This document shows, in pieces, positions 1 through 7,516 of a stretch of 18,438 bases of DNA (positions within the stretch are counted from its first letter, which is position 1; every line of letters begins with the position of its first letter). A program made the translations under genes and the position numbers. This DNA is from Pseudomonadales bacterium (GTDB lineage: Bacteria > Pseudomonadota > Gammaproteobacteria > Pseudomonadales > JAHEIH01): assembly GCA_023255355.1 (NCBI GenBank), contig JALRIU010000318.1:1-18438 (forward strand). Direction: 5' to 3'. The notes below the pieces were generated by a model, which did no database searches, had not been told where the DNA came from, and saw nothing but the letters and a program-made list of their open reading frames with translations.

Positions 1-251
1 GGCTCTTGTAAAAAACGCTCAAAATTATAAAAGGCAACGTAGCCAAAACGGCCACCAAGCACCACGCCCATGGCGCCGTAAAAAATAAGGTCTTCCACCG
101 CATTCGGTTTAATAAACCCACCCCGTCGAGCTTTGCGCAGCGACAACCACCAAGCACCGGCAAAGCCAAACATATACATTAAGCCATACCAATGAATTTT
201 TAAGGGGCCTAGGGCGATGGCAACTGGGTCGATAACGGGATAACTCAGCAT
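1..251 (-). CDS. lgt: Prolipoprotein diacylglyceryl transferase, N-terminal part
   Basis: Lgt transfers diacylglycerol from phosphatidylglycerol to the lipobox cysteine of prolipoproteins in the inner membrane. Only the first 83 codons are in the window; the gene runs off the left edge. The translation begins MLSYPVIDPVAIALGPLKIH, followed by WYGLMYMFGFAGAW, the usual Lgt opening with its HWYGLMY signature. Later come LIFYGAMGVVLGGRFGY and FYNFE, typical of the segment after the first membrane helix. The ATG shares its A with the TAA stop of the upstream permease gene (TAATG), so the two are very likely co-transcribed and translationally coupled. No separate promoter is visible. Confidence 0.95.
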   Translation of the reverse strand, partial: MLSYPVIDPVAIALGPLKIHWYGLMYMFGFAGAWWLSLRKARRGGFIKPNAVEDLIFYGAMGVVLGGRFGYVAFYNFERFLQE

Positions 252-1048
252 TATAAAATATTCTTAATTATCATTGTTAAACCAATACAGACCAGCAGAA
301 AAATGAAGATACTTTGCAATATCGATGGAGACAATTTACTCGCCGTCTTAGCACCGAATTTCGCAAAAATCGCACTGGTAGCAATAATACCGATAAAGGC
401 AGGCAAGTAAACATAGCCAAGACTATATTCAGGCAAATTTTCATGCTGCAGCCCCTTCATCGCATTGGTTAATGCTCCCATTAACGCTATTGGCAAACCA
501 CATGCGGCAGAGGTCGCAACCGCAATCTTCATATCAATACCGCGCCAACGCATAAAAGGAATATTTACATTACCCCCGCCAATACCAAATATCGCCGATA
601 CCCAACCGATAACGACGCCAGCGCCAACCATCCCAGCAGGTCCAGGCAGCCCTTTATTCGATGATGAATCAAAGCCAAACGCCATTTTGGTTGCAACAGT
701 AATAGCAAACACACCAAGACATATTTGTAAGGTCGCAGCGCTTAAGCTCAACGCAGTGTTAACGCCAAACCATACCCCCAAGAGAATTCCTGGCGTTAAA
801 ATCTTAAAAATAGACCAATTCACGTTGCCTAACTTATTGTGAGCATGAACCGAGCTTATTGACGTTACCGCGATGGTTGCCAGCGAGGTCGCAACAGCCA
901 TATGGGTTGCAATATCCCCCTCTATATTATGTAAAGCAAAACTGAAAATCAGCACTGGCACGATGATAAGACCACCGCCGACACCTAACAGTCCTGCTTG
1001 AAAACCGGCAAACGAACCTACCAGTAGATATGTGATCAATTCCTGCAT
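251..1048 (-). CDS. TauE/SafE-family membrane permease (anion/sulfite exporter family)
   Basis: This is an integral inner-membrane protein of the TauE/SafE (DUF81) family, whose studied members move sulfite, sulfoacetate or related organic anions; the substrate here is unknown. The family's internal duplication is visible: GVGGGLIIVP near the N-terminus is echoed by GIGGGNVNIP in the second half, each followed by hydrophobic helices, about eight in all. The frame is open back to an ATG at 1090. I prefer the ATG at 1048 (MQELITYLLVG, 265 residues) because AAGGA lies 9 bases upstream, whereas the 1090 start overlaps the start codon of the divergent gene and would add 14 non-membrane residues. 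It overlaps lgt by one base. A permease between ptsP and lgt is an arrangement I recall from pseudomonads. Confidence 0.88.
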   Translation of the reverse strand: MQELITYLLVGSFAGFQAGLLGVGGGLIIVPVLIFSFALHNIEGDIATHMAVATSLATIAVTSISSVHAHNKLGNVNWSIFKILTPGILLGVWFGVNTALSLSAATLQICLGVFAITVATKMAFGFDSSSNKGLPGPAGMVGAGVVIGWVSAIFGIGGGNVNIPFMRWRGIDMKIAVATSAACGLPIALMGALTNAMKGLQHENLPEYSLGYVYLPAFIGIIATSAIFAKFGAKTASKLSPSILQSIFIFLLVCIGLTMIIKNIL

Positions 1049-1060
1049 AGACTGTAATCC

Positions 1061-1077
1061 TTGAGGCAGCGCCTCAA
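1061..1077. promoter_or_regulatory. Perfect palindrome between divergent start codons
   Basis: TTGAGGC and its exact reverse complement GCCTCAA flank a 3-base centre (AGC). It sits in the middle of the 40-base gap between the permease start (1048) and the NRDE gene start (1089). The right arm on the minus strand runs into the AAGGA ribosome site of the permease, and GGAGG of the NRDE gene begins two bases beyond the other arm. It could be an operator dimer site or an RNA hairpin near either ribosome site. Function is inferred from position and symmetry only. Confidence 0.45.
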
Positions 1078-1088
1078 CGGAGGACACC

Positions 1089-1871
1089 ATGTGTTTAATA
1101 CTGATCGCAAAAAATAGACATCCACAATGGAATTTAGTGATTGCGGCAAACCGGGATGAATTCTATCAGCGGCCCGCAAGTATTGCTAATTATTGGCAAG
1201 ACCGGTCACATTTATTGGCAGGCCGTGATCTAACGGCAGGCGGAACATGGTTGGGTGTTGATTTATGCGGCCGTGTTGCTGCTATCACCAATGTAAGGCA
1301 GGTTCCATTACTGAATGGTCAGCGCTCAAGAGGTGAATTAGTGTGTGAATTTTTAGATTACCAACACAATGTTGAAGATTTTACTCCGCAACATTCGCTT
1401 CAAGATTATGGTGGATTTAATTTATTAATCGATGATGGCCAGCACGCTCGATGCCTCTCCAATCGCAATCCTAGTCAATCCTTAGGCGATGGTATCTTTG
1501 GCCTTTCCAATGCTGGGTTAGAAACCCCTTGGCCAAAGGTTGAGCGAGGTAAAGCGCTGCTCAGCCAAGCACTCGACAGTACAGATATCAGTAGCAGCTT
1601 ATTTGCATTATTACGAGATGATTTTAGTGCGAAAGATGAAGACCTACCGGATACCGGTGTGGGTATTGAGCTAGAACGTTTATTGGCTCCAATTTTTATC
1701 CAAAGCCCCGATTATGGCACTCGTGCTAGTACAGTGGTTTTACGAAGCAGTGAAGAATTACTATTTATAGAAAGAAGTTATGCCGCAGACGGCAGCATGG
1801 CTAACGAAGCAGCGTTTAGGCTATCTCTGCCGAAGACTGGAACATCCGACTCAAGCCTAGCTGACGAATAA
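1089..1871 (+). CDS. NRDE family protein (TANGO2-like)
   Basis: This 260-residue protein belongs to the NRDE/TANGO2 family, named after the Asn-Arg-Asp-Glu motif seen here at residues 21-24 within AANRDEFYQRP. It begins MCLILIA, with the cysteine at position 2 usual in this family. Other family-like stretches are GRDLTAGGTWLGVD and RGELVCEFL. Bacterial members are mostly uncharacterised; animal TANGO2 is linked to lipid and haem handling, which cannot be carried over. The start is well supported: GGAGG lies 5 bases before the ATG. The gene is divergent from the permease and convergent with ptsP, whose 3' end it overlaps by 56 bases. No terminator is visible in that overlap. Confidence 0.88.
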   Translation: MCLILIAKNRHPQWNLVIAANRDEFYQRPASIANYWQDRSHLLAGRDLTAGGTWLGVDLCGRVAAITNVRQVPLLNGQRSRGELVCEFLDYQHNVEDFTPQHSLQDYGGFNLLIDDGQHARCLSNRNPSQSLGDGIFGLSNAGLETPWPKVERGKALLSQALDSTDISSSLFALLRDDFSAKDEDLPDTGVGIELERLLAPIFIQSPDYGTRASTVVLRSSEELLFIERSYAADGSMANEAAFRLSLPKTGTSDSSLADE

Positions 1872-4098
1872 GCTGATCGATACAGCGTTGCACGTCCATT
1901 GAATCTTCTAGCTCGAGCACTTGGTGCAACAACTTTTCAGCTTCTTTGATACTCACTTGGCGAAGCACAGACTTGACCCGTGGCAAGTTGTTGGCACTCA
2001 TTGAAAGTGTACTGTATCCCATGGCCATCAATAAAATTGCAGCCCCTGGATCACCCGCAATTTCGCCACATATCGATAAGCTTTTACCTTCGGCACGTGT
2101 GTCGCTTGCAATCTTTAACAAGGCCTGCAGCACCGCCGGATGAAATTGATGGTATAAATCCGCCACACGAGCATTGTTGCGATCAACCGCTAATAAATAT
2201 TGAGTAAGGTCGTTACTTCCTACTGAGATAAAATCGACCCGATGAGCCAATTGCCGCGCTTGATAAACCGCCGCAGGGACTTCTATCATTACGCCGATCT
2301 TGGGCTTTTCAATGTCAAAACCTTCTTCGAGCAGCTCTTCGTAACAACGATTAAACAGCTCCAACGCCTCATCCAGTTCAGGCACGTTGCTTATCATGGG
2401 CAACATGATACGCAAATTGCCAAAGCCCTCATTGGCTCGCATCATGGCACGTAATTGCACCAAAAAGATTTCAGGGTGGTCGAGTGTTACGCGAATCCCA
2501 CGCCAACCTAAAAAAGGATTTTCCTCTTCAATTGGAAAATAAGGTAGTGCCTTGTCTCCGCCAATATCAAGGGTTCGCATAGTCACCTGATTTGGTGCAA
2601 ACGCTGCTAAATGTTCACGGTAGATGCGGCGCTGTTCTTCCTCTGAGGGGAAGCGTTCACGAATCATAAAAGGCATTTCGGTACGATACAGGCCTACACC
2701 TTCGGCTCCGTGATCAATCGAGCGACTGACATCAGAGTTAAGTCCCGTGTTGACGACCAATTCAATGCGTTTACCATCTGGTGTTTCACAAGGTAAATCT
2801 CGAAGGGCAAATAATGCAGAGAGCTGATGCTGCTCATCTTCCAATACATGGAGAAAATGCGCCAGAATCTCTTCACCAGGATTGGCATATACAGTACCAG
2901 AATATCCATCGATGATGAGCTGATGGCCGTCGAGTTGGGCATAGGGAAGATCCATAGCTCCCATAACGGTTGGAATACCCATGGCTCGCGCCATAATTGC
3001 AAGATGGGAGTTACCCGAACCGCGCACCGAAATGATACCCACTAATTTATCTTTAGGGACTTCACCAAGCATCGACGCTGTGAGCTCTTCGCCCACCAGG
3101 ATTGTTTTTTCAGGATATTCGCGCTCGCTCTGATCGGCATTTTGCATTTGCGATAGCACGCGCCGACCAAGATCTTTAACGTCCACAGCGCGCTCACGGA
3201 GGTAGGCATCATCCATCATCTCGAAGGTGCGAACATGATCCAGCATGACACTTGCCAGCGCGCCCTGAGCCCATTCGCCTTGACGAATTTTTGCCTGAAC
3301 TTCATTACCTAACGCGTTGTCGTTGAGCATCCCCAAATACACATCGAATAAGGCACGCTCTTCAGGTCGCAACTGGCCGGTAAGCTTTTCTCGAATCTGC
3401 CAAATATCCAAGCGTACAGCATCAATCGCAATCGCAAAAATCTCTAATTCTGCTTTGATATCCTGTGCGGGCTTAGAAGGTACCGCTTCTAAAACAGCCT
3501 GAGGCGAGGCGACAACTGCAGTGCCTATCGCGGTGCCACGCATGGCGCCAATACCAGAAAATTTGGCATTGGTGCGCATTTGAGGTGTCTCACCAGCTTC
3601 ATATATACGCAATGCACCAGAAGCTTCGGCGTGCGCAATAACACCCGCCAACTGGGCTGACAAGGTAACAAGAAAGGCTTCTTCGGATTCGTCAAAACGA
3701 CGCGTCGCTGTCTGCTGCACAACTAAAACACCTAAGATACGACGTTGGTGGATAATTGGTACACCTAAGAAAGCATTGAAAGGCTCTTCGCCAAGACCGG
3801 CTAAAAATTGGAAGCGAGGATGCGTATCTGCTCGCTCTAAATTGATAGGTTCTTCACGCATGCCCACCAAGCCAACCAGACCTTCATCTAGTCCAAGTGA
3901 GACCTTGCCACAGAGTTCTTCATTGAGACCCATAGTGGCTGACAAAACAAACCTTTGGGTCGCTGGATCCATCATATAAATCGAACAGACGTCTGTTTCC
4001 ATGGAGTGCGCAACGCGTTTTACGATGAGCGAAAGCGCCTCGGTTAAGTGTTTAACCGAATTAACTTCTTGGATGATACGTCTAAGCGATGTCAGCAT
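1816..4098 (-). CDS. ptsP: Phosphoenolpyruvate-protein phosphotransferase PtsP (nitrogen PTS enzyme I)
   Basis: PtsP takes phosphate from PEP and passes it to NPr, starting the regulatory nitrogen phosphotransfer chain in the cytoplasm. At 760 residues it has the full architecture. An N-terminal GAF sensor occupies about residues 10-155. The PEP-utilising N-terminal and swivel domains follow, with the phosphorylated histidine at His365 in GNSHLAIMARAMGIPTVMG. The C-terminal PEP-binding barrel includes ICGEIAGDP (Cys677) and SVGSNDLTQYLLAVDRN (about 626-641). The GAF domain distinguishes it from the sugar-PTS enzyme I. It begins 3 bases after the rppH stop, so the two form an operon. Its 3' end overlaps the convergent NRDE gene. 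Confidence 0.97.
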   Translation of the reverse strand: MLTSLRRIIQEVNSVKHLTEALSLIVKRVAHSMETDVCSIYMMDPATQRFVLSATMGLNEELCGKVSLGLDEGLVGLVGMREEPINLERADTHPRFQFLAGLGEEPFNAFLGVPIIHQRRILGVLVVQQTATRRFDESEEAFLVTLSAQLAGVIAHAEASGALRIYEAGETPQMRTNAKFSGIGAMRGTAIGTAVVASPQAVLEAVPSKPAQDIKAELEIFAIAIDAVRLDIWQIREKLTGQLRPEERALFDVYLGMLNDNALGNEVQAKIRQGEWAQGALASVMLDHVRTFEMMDDAYLRERAVDVKDLGRRVLSQMQNADQSEREYPEKTILVGEELTASMLGEVPKDKLVGIISVRGSGNSHLAIMARAMGIPTVMGAMDLPYAQLDGHQLIIDGYSGTVYANPGEEILAHFLHVLEDEQHQLSALFALRDLPCETPDGKRIELVVNTGLNSDVSRSIDHGAEGVGLYRTEMPFMIRERFPSEEEQRRIYREHLAAFAPNQVTMRTLDIGGDKALPYFPIEEENPFLGWRGIRVTLDHPEIFLVQLRAMMRANEGFGNLRIMLPMISNVPELDEALELFNRCYEELLEEGFDIEKPKIGVMIEVPAAVYQARQLAHRVDFISVGSNDLTQYLLAVDRNNARVADLYHQFHPAVLQALLKIASDTRAEGKSLSICGEIAGDPGAAILLMAMGYSTLSMSANNLPRVKSVLRQVSIKEAEKLLHQVLELEDSMDVQRCIDQLIRQLGLSRMFQSSAEIA

Positions 4099-4101
4099 AG
4101 G

Positions 4102-4617
4102 CTAGGCATTTCGAACAATTCGCGCATGCTTAGCAGAAAGCTCTCGCATCGCGCGACGATAAACATCTCGTTTAAAGGAAACAACCTGACCAAGCGGATA
4201 CCAATAACTCACCCACTGCCAGTGATCAAACTCGGGGCGTTCGTTAGTGTTATCAAATTTGACTTGGTCGTCATTAGCCAACATTTTAAGCAAAAACCAT
4301 TTTTGTTTTTGGCCAATACAAAGTGGCTTTGAATTTTTACGAATCAAAGCTTCTGGCAATTTATAACGCAGCCAACCTTGGGTCTCCCCAATAATTTCTA
4401 CATCTTGAGGTTTAAGACCAATTTCTTCATTGAGTTCACGGAACATAGCTTGCTCAGCACTTTCTCCCTCATGGATTCCACCTTGAGGAAATTGCCATGC
4501 ATCCTGACCATTGCGGCGTGCCCACAACACACGCCCCTGACCGTCGGCAACCATAATACCAACATTGGCACGGAAACCATGACGATCAATTAAGTTTTCG
4601 TTTTTTGGGCCTGACAT
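4102..4617 (-). CDS. rppH: RNA pyrophosphohydrolase RppH (Nudix)
   Basis: RppH removes pyrophosphate from the 5' end of primary transcripts, opening them to 5'-end-dependent decay. The 171-residue protein carries a complete Nudix box at residues 46-68: Gly46, Glu52, then REL at 60-62, EE at 64-65 and Gly67. It also has the family stretch QDAWQFPQGGI and a C-terminal half rich in RppH-like features (EFDHWQWVSYWYPL, VVSFKRDVYRRAM). The ATG at 4617 has AAGGA 6 bases upstream. It starts 9 codons before the IDRHGFRANVG segment where E. coli RppH begins, so this protein has a short N-terminal extension. It is the first gene of the rppH-ptsP operon. Confidence 0.96.
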   Translation of the reverse strand: MSGPKNENLIDRHGFRANVGIMVADGQGRVLWARRNGQDAWQFPQGGIHEGESAEQAMFRELNEEIGLKPQDVEIIGETQGWLRYKLPEALIRKNSKPLCIGQKQKWFLLKMLANDDQVKFDNTNERPEFDHWQWVSYWYPLGQVVSFKRDVYRRAMRELSAKHARIVRNA

Positions 4618-4669
4618 GAATTATCCTTATTGGCAAAACGCAAACGACAAAAAATTTATTCGGCCGTCC

Positions 4670-4675
4670 AGTATA
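4670..4675 (-). promoter_or_regulatory. Possible -10 box for rppH-ptsP
   Basis: On the minus strand this reads TATACT, one mismatch from TATAAT, about 53 bases before the rppH start in the only intergenic space available. A convincing -35 box at normal spacing is not visible; TTCGAC lies 19 bases upstream. The call is tentative. Confidence 0.3.
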
Positions 4676-4760
4676 GGCGAAAACAAAGCAATTAGTCGAA
4701 TGGTGTTAGTTAATTTTCCTAGAATTCATTAACTTATAGGCAATTGATTAGAAATAACAA

Positions 4761-4789
4761 TGGCCCTATGACATTAAAATCAAGGGCCA
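4761..4789 (-). terminator. Probable terminator after the rRNA methyltransferase gene
   Basis: TGGCCCT and AGGGCCA form a perfect 7-bp stem around a 15-base loop, 22 bases beyond the methyltransferase stop. On the minus strand the stem is followed by ATTGTTATTT, U-rich but interrupted, so termination may be incomplete. The rest of 4618-4811 shows no gene. Confidence 0.5.
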
Positions 4790-4811
4790 GATAAAGAGCT
4801 GATTTAGGCGA

Positions 4812-6005
4812 TTACGAAGGAATCACCCGACAAAATAGGGCTTTTAAATACTCTGTTTCAGGAATGGCTGGATGGATAGGATGATCAGCTCCCTGGCCGC
4901 CAGTACCAAAAATTTGAATCGAACGATCGATATGCCGCCCGCCAGCACGCACAATGTTGATCAATTGATCACGCGTCAGGTGCATCGAACATGATGCACT
5001 AACTAGGATGCCATCACGATTTAACAGTCTTAACGCCAATTGATTAATTCGGTGATAGGCTTGCTCACCCTTAGCAGCATCTTTGCGTTTCTTAATAAAC
5101 GCCGGCGGATCAACCACCACGATATCAAATTTCTCATCGTTATCACGTAGTTGCTGCATGGCATCAACCGCATTACCCTCAAGGGTAGCGACTTTATCTG
5201 CCACATCATTTAATACCGCGTTTTGATGGACCCACTCAATAGCTTGCGCAGAGCGATCCACGCAAAAAACCTCAGAGGCGCCTGCTTTTGCTGCCTGCAC
5301 ACCCCAGCCACCAATATAGCTGAACACATCGAGTACTCGCTGGCCTTTAGCAAGCTGCTGTAAACGAGCACGATTTTCGCGATGATCATAAAACCACCCG
5401 GTTTTTTGACCTTGCCAGACTGGCGCCATAAATCGCGTGTTATTTTCAATCAATTCAACCTGTTCAGCGACCTCTCCATGCACAACTCTGATATCTTCTT
5501 CTAAGTTTTCATCAGAGCGGGCAACGCTATCATTTTTTAATAAGATACCGCTCGGCTTAATCACTTTGACCAAGGCATCGACGATATCAGTGAGCATCGA
5601 ATCCATCGCTGCACTGCTGATCTGTACCACACAAACATCACCGAATCGATCGATCACAAGTCCAGGCAAAAAGTCAGAGTCGCCATACACCAATCGGTAA
5701 TAGGGCTGATCAAAACAGCGCTCACGAAGGCTTAGTGCAATATTAATACGATGGACGATTAATGATTTATCAAGCGGGTGTTTTTTCTCACGACTGACCA
5801 AGCGAGCACAAATTAAATTGTTTGGGCTCATACATGCATAGCCGACAAACTTACCTTCAAAGGTAACAACTTCAACTTGCTGGCCAGCCTCATACATTTT
5901 TAACGGCGAGCGTTTGCTATCAACCTCGTTGCTATAAATCCATTGATGCCCTTGGCGTAAACGACGGTCTTGATTTTTACCAAGGATTAGAGATTGAAAG
6001 GACAT
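4812..6005 (-). CDS. rlmI: Class I SAM-dependent rRNA methyltransferase, RlmI type
   Basis: This cytoplasmic enzyme probably methylates a cytosine at C5 in 23S rRNA, as RlmI (YccW) does at position 1962 in E. coli. The 397-residue length matches RlmI (396). An N-terminal PUA-like domain (LILGKNQDRRLRQGHQWIYSNEV) is followed by a central linker domain and a Rossmann methyltransferase domain. That domain has motif I at about 224-234 (VLDVFSYIGGW), motif IV DPPAF at 299-303 and the SCSMH motif at 338-342. The C-terminus (ADHPIHPAIPETEYLKALFCRV) also fits. The local sequence FYDHRENR replaces the LDQRDSR I recall in E. coli, so it may be a close paralog of RlmI. The start codon is preceded by AGG at 9 bases. 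The gcvH terminator lies directly upstream, so the gene needs a promoter in that short gap or some read-through. Confidence 0.85.
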   Translation of the reverse strand: MSFQSLILGKNQDRRLRQGHQWIYSNEVDSKRSPLKMYEAGQQVEVVTFEGKFVGYACMSPNNLICARLVSREKKHPLDKSLIVHRINIALSLRERCFDQPYYRLVYGDSDFLPGLVIDRFGDVCVVQISSAAMDSMLTDIVDALVKVIKPSGILLKNDSVARSDENLEEDIRVVHGEVAEQVELIENNTRFMAPVWQGQKTGWFYDHRENRARLQQLAKGQRVLDVFSYIGGWGVQAAKAGASEVFCVDRSAQAIEWVHQNAVLNDVADKVATLEGNAVDAMQQLRDNDEKFDIVVVDPPAFIKKRKDAAKGEQAYHRINQLALRLLNRDGILVSASCSMHLTRDQLINIVRAGGRHIDRSIQIFGTGGQGADHPIHPAIPETEYLKALFCRVIPS

Positions 6006-6014
6006 AGTGTGAAC

Positions 6015-6052
6015 CTAAAAATAAAAAAGCCAGCAGCATATGCTACTGGCTT
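6015..6052 (-). terminator. Rho-independent terminator after gcvH
   Basis: The outer stem AAGCCAG/CTGGCTT (6027-6033 with 6046-6052) is followed inward by a single mismatch and the palindrome AGCATATGCT. On the minus strand the hairpin runs into TTTTTTATTTTT, a good U-tract. It sits about 20 bases beyond the gcvH stop and ends about 10 bases before the rlmI start codon, so it separates the two genes. Confidence 0.85.
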
Positions 6053-6073
6053 ATATAAAATATATAAAAACGA

Positions 6074-6460
6074 TTATTCGTCAATTTCAGCAGCGTAACC
6101 ATCTGCATCTAAAAGGTCGTCTAACTGCTCTTCATTTTCTGGCTGAATACGGAACAACCAACCATCACCATAGGGATCTTCATTGATGGTTTCAGGAGCA
6201 TCTTCAAGTGCTTCATTAATTTCGAGAACTTCACCAGACACTGGCGCATAAATATCGGAAGCCGCCTTTACGGATTCGACTACTGCACATTCAGCACCTT
6301 GAGCCACAATGGAACCTACTTCGGGTAACTCAACGAATACAACATCACCAAGAGCATCTTGGGCATGATCGGAAATACCAACGACTACACTGCCGTCTTC
6401 TTCTAGGCGAGCCCACTCGTGAGATGAGGCATAACGTAACTCTGTAGGGAGGTTACTCAT
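6074..6460 (-). CDS. gcvH: Glycine cleavage system H protein
   Basis: GcvH carries the lipoyl arm that shuttles the aminomethyl group between the P, T and L proteins of glycine cleavage. The lipoylated lysine is visible in AVVESVKAASDIYAPVSGEV, at residue 65 counting from the chosen start. GISDHAQDALGDVVFVELP before it and NEDPYGDGWLF after it are characteristic. The frame is open to an ATG at 6475, but I chose 6460 (MSNLPTELRYASSHEW, 128 residues) because GGAG lies 9 bases upstream and the family begins there. Neither gcvT nor gcvP is adjacent. The 44 bases upstream hold no evident promoter, so transcription may come from within or ahead of the EamA gene. Confidence 0.97.
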   Translation of the reverse strand: MSNLPTELRYASSHEWARLEEDGSVVVGISDHAQDALGDVVFVELPEVGSIVAQGAECAVVESVKAASDIYAPVSGEVLEINEALEDAPETINEDPYGDGWLFRIQPENEEQLDDLLDADGYAAEIDE

Positions 6461-6504
6461 TTTTAATAACTCCATGAAATAAGCTGATCAATTGGGCATT
6501 TTAC

Positions 6505-7431
6505 TCAGTCGAGGTTTCTTAATTCAACCGGTTTTTTCGATATTGTTAAACCTATTTGCGACATCAATGACTCTTCATTTTTATGTTGATCTTTGAACAA
6601 CCAATAAGTATTGATTAACACGCCTAAGAAAATAATGGCACACCCTATTATTTTCTGAGTAGAAAAAGATTCTTCAAGCCAAATATACGACATTAAAGCA
6701 ACCCAGATTGGATCAAATGTCAAAATAATAGCAATGACTGTAGAGTTACCATAAGACTGCGCTACAACCTGAAGATAATATCGAAGCGCAGATGCTAAAA
6801 GCGCCGCCGCAAGTAATAATTCCCAAATTGTTTCAAAATTTTTAAGAAACACTTCTCCACTCAACAATCCTGTGATGCCACACAACAAACTGGCTGACAA
6901 TAACTGTAATGCGGTTAATGGCATATTTGGAATTTTTGCAGCGTATTTAGCACAAACATTAAAATAGACCGCATATAAAATAGCACTGAGTAGAAATAAA
7001 ACGTCTATCCAGTCGAGGGCATCAACTTCAGAAATATTAAGTAACAATAACCCAAATGTAACTATGCCTAGCGCGAACCAAGTAACAGATTGAATTTTGG
7101 CATAGAAAAAACAAGCGCCAACAATTGAAATAAATATAAAAGTTGTCCCACCTATAAAGGCACCAAGACCAAGATGGTTTGATTGATTGACGACTGTCAC
7201 CCAAACAATCATTTGCAACCCAAGTAAAAGGCCGGTTGCAAGTGATCTCTTTATATCTTGTATGGAAAGTTTTGTGAGTTGTCTGTAGCACAAGAAAATA
7301 AGAATAATGGCTGCAATTAAAAACCGTACGCTTAAAAAGGAATAAGGATCTGTACTTGCTACAGCAAACTTAGTCAGCAACCACCCAAGGGCTGATAAAA
7401 AACTGACAATTAAAAATAACAGCTGAGGCAA
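6505..7431 (-). CDS. EamA/DMT-family transporter
   Basis: This is a 308-residue inner-membrane protein of the drug/metabolite transporter superfamily with two EamA repeats of five helices each. The first repeat opens with LLFLIVSFLSALGWLLTKFAV and holds VRFLIAAIILIFL. The second includes ILTFDPIWVALMSYIWLEE and ends with IIGCAIIFLGVLINTYWLF, the classic EamA finish. The start codon is TTG at 7431 (MPQLLFL), supported by AAGGG 8 bases upstream and by the lack of a nearby ATG. The substrate is unknown; members export amino acids, sugars or other metabolites. It lies downstream of the GntR gene on the same strand but has its own promoter and an abutting operator-like palindrome, which suggests control by that regulator. 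The coding sequence looks AT-rich. Confidence 0.88.
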   Translation of the reverse strand: MPQLLFLIVSFLSALGWLLTKFAVASTDPYSFLSVRFLIAAIILIFLCYRQLTKLSIQDIKRSLATGLLLGLQMIVWVTVVNQSNHLGLGAFIGGTTFIFISIVGACFFYAKIQSVTWFALGIVTFGLLLLNISEVDALDWIDVLFLLSAILYAVYFNVCAKYAAKIPNMPLTALQLLSASLLCGITGLLSGEVFLKNFETIWELLLAAALLASALRYYLQVVAQSYGNSTVIAIILTFDPIWVALMSYIWLEESFSTQKIIGCAIIFLGVLINTYWLFKDQHKNEESLMSQIGLTISKKPVELRNLD

Positions 7432-7440
7432 AGACTTAAC

Positions 7441-7463
7441 CCTTATTTGTATGACAAATAAGG
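7441..7463. promoter_or_regulatory. Perfect 10-3-10 palindrome, candidate FCD-GntR operator
   Basis: CCTTATTTGT and its exact reverse complement ACAAATAAGG flank ATG. The core TTGT-N3-ACAA has the GT-N3-AC geometry known for FadR-subfamily operators such as PdhR and LldR boxes. It immediately follows the -10 box of the EamA promoter on the minus strand, so a bound protein would cover the transcription start. It also overlaps the ribosome site of that gene. As an RNA hairpin it lacks a U-tract, so a terminator role is unlikely. A close copy lies at 17259-17276. Confidence 0.75.
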
Positions 7464-7493
7464 ACTATAAAGATTATTTTTAACTATTGCTAA
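7464..7493 (-). promoter_or_regulatory. Sigma-70-type promoter for the EamA gene
   Basis: On the minus strand TTAGCA (-35, 7488-7493) and TATAGT (-10, 7464-7469) are separated by 18 bases. The -10 box touches the 7441-7463 palindrome, placing the expected transcription start inside it. The arrangement lies in the 85-base gap between the GntR stop and the EamA start. Confidence 0.55.
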
Positions 7494-7516
7494 CGTTTTG
7501 TAATATTTGTTAAAAA

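Noticed and set aside
465..842. Plus-strand frame of 125 codons
   Set aside because: It lies entirely inside the TauE/SafE permease gene on the other strand, has proline/isoleucine-rich antisense composition and has no ribosome site.
2694..3002. Minus-strand frame of 102 codons inside ptsP
   Set aside because: It is in a different frame from the clearly conserved PtsP protein; a shadow with no family features.
4048..4332. Plus-strand frame antisense to rppH/ptsP
   Set aside because: It spans two convincing genes on the other strand and shows no start signal or recognisable motif.
7441..7463. Palindrome read as a terminator for the GntR gene
   Set aside because: The stem is AT-rich with a 3-base loop and no U-tract follows on either strand; promoter position and the second copy favour an operator.
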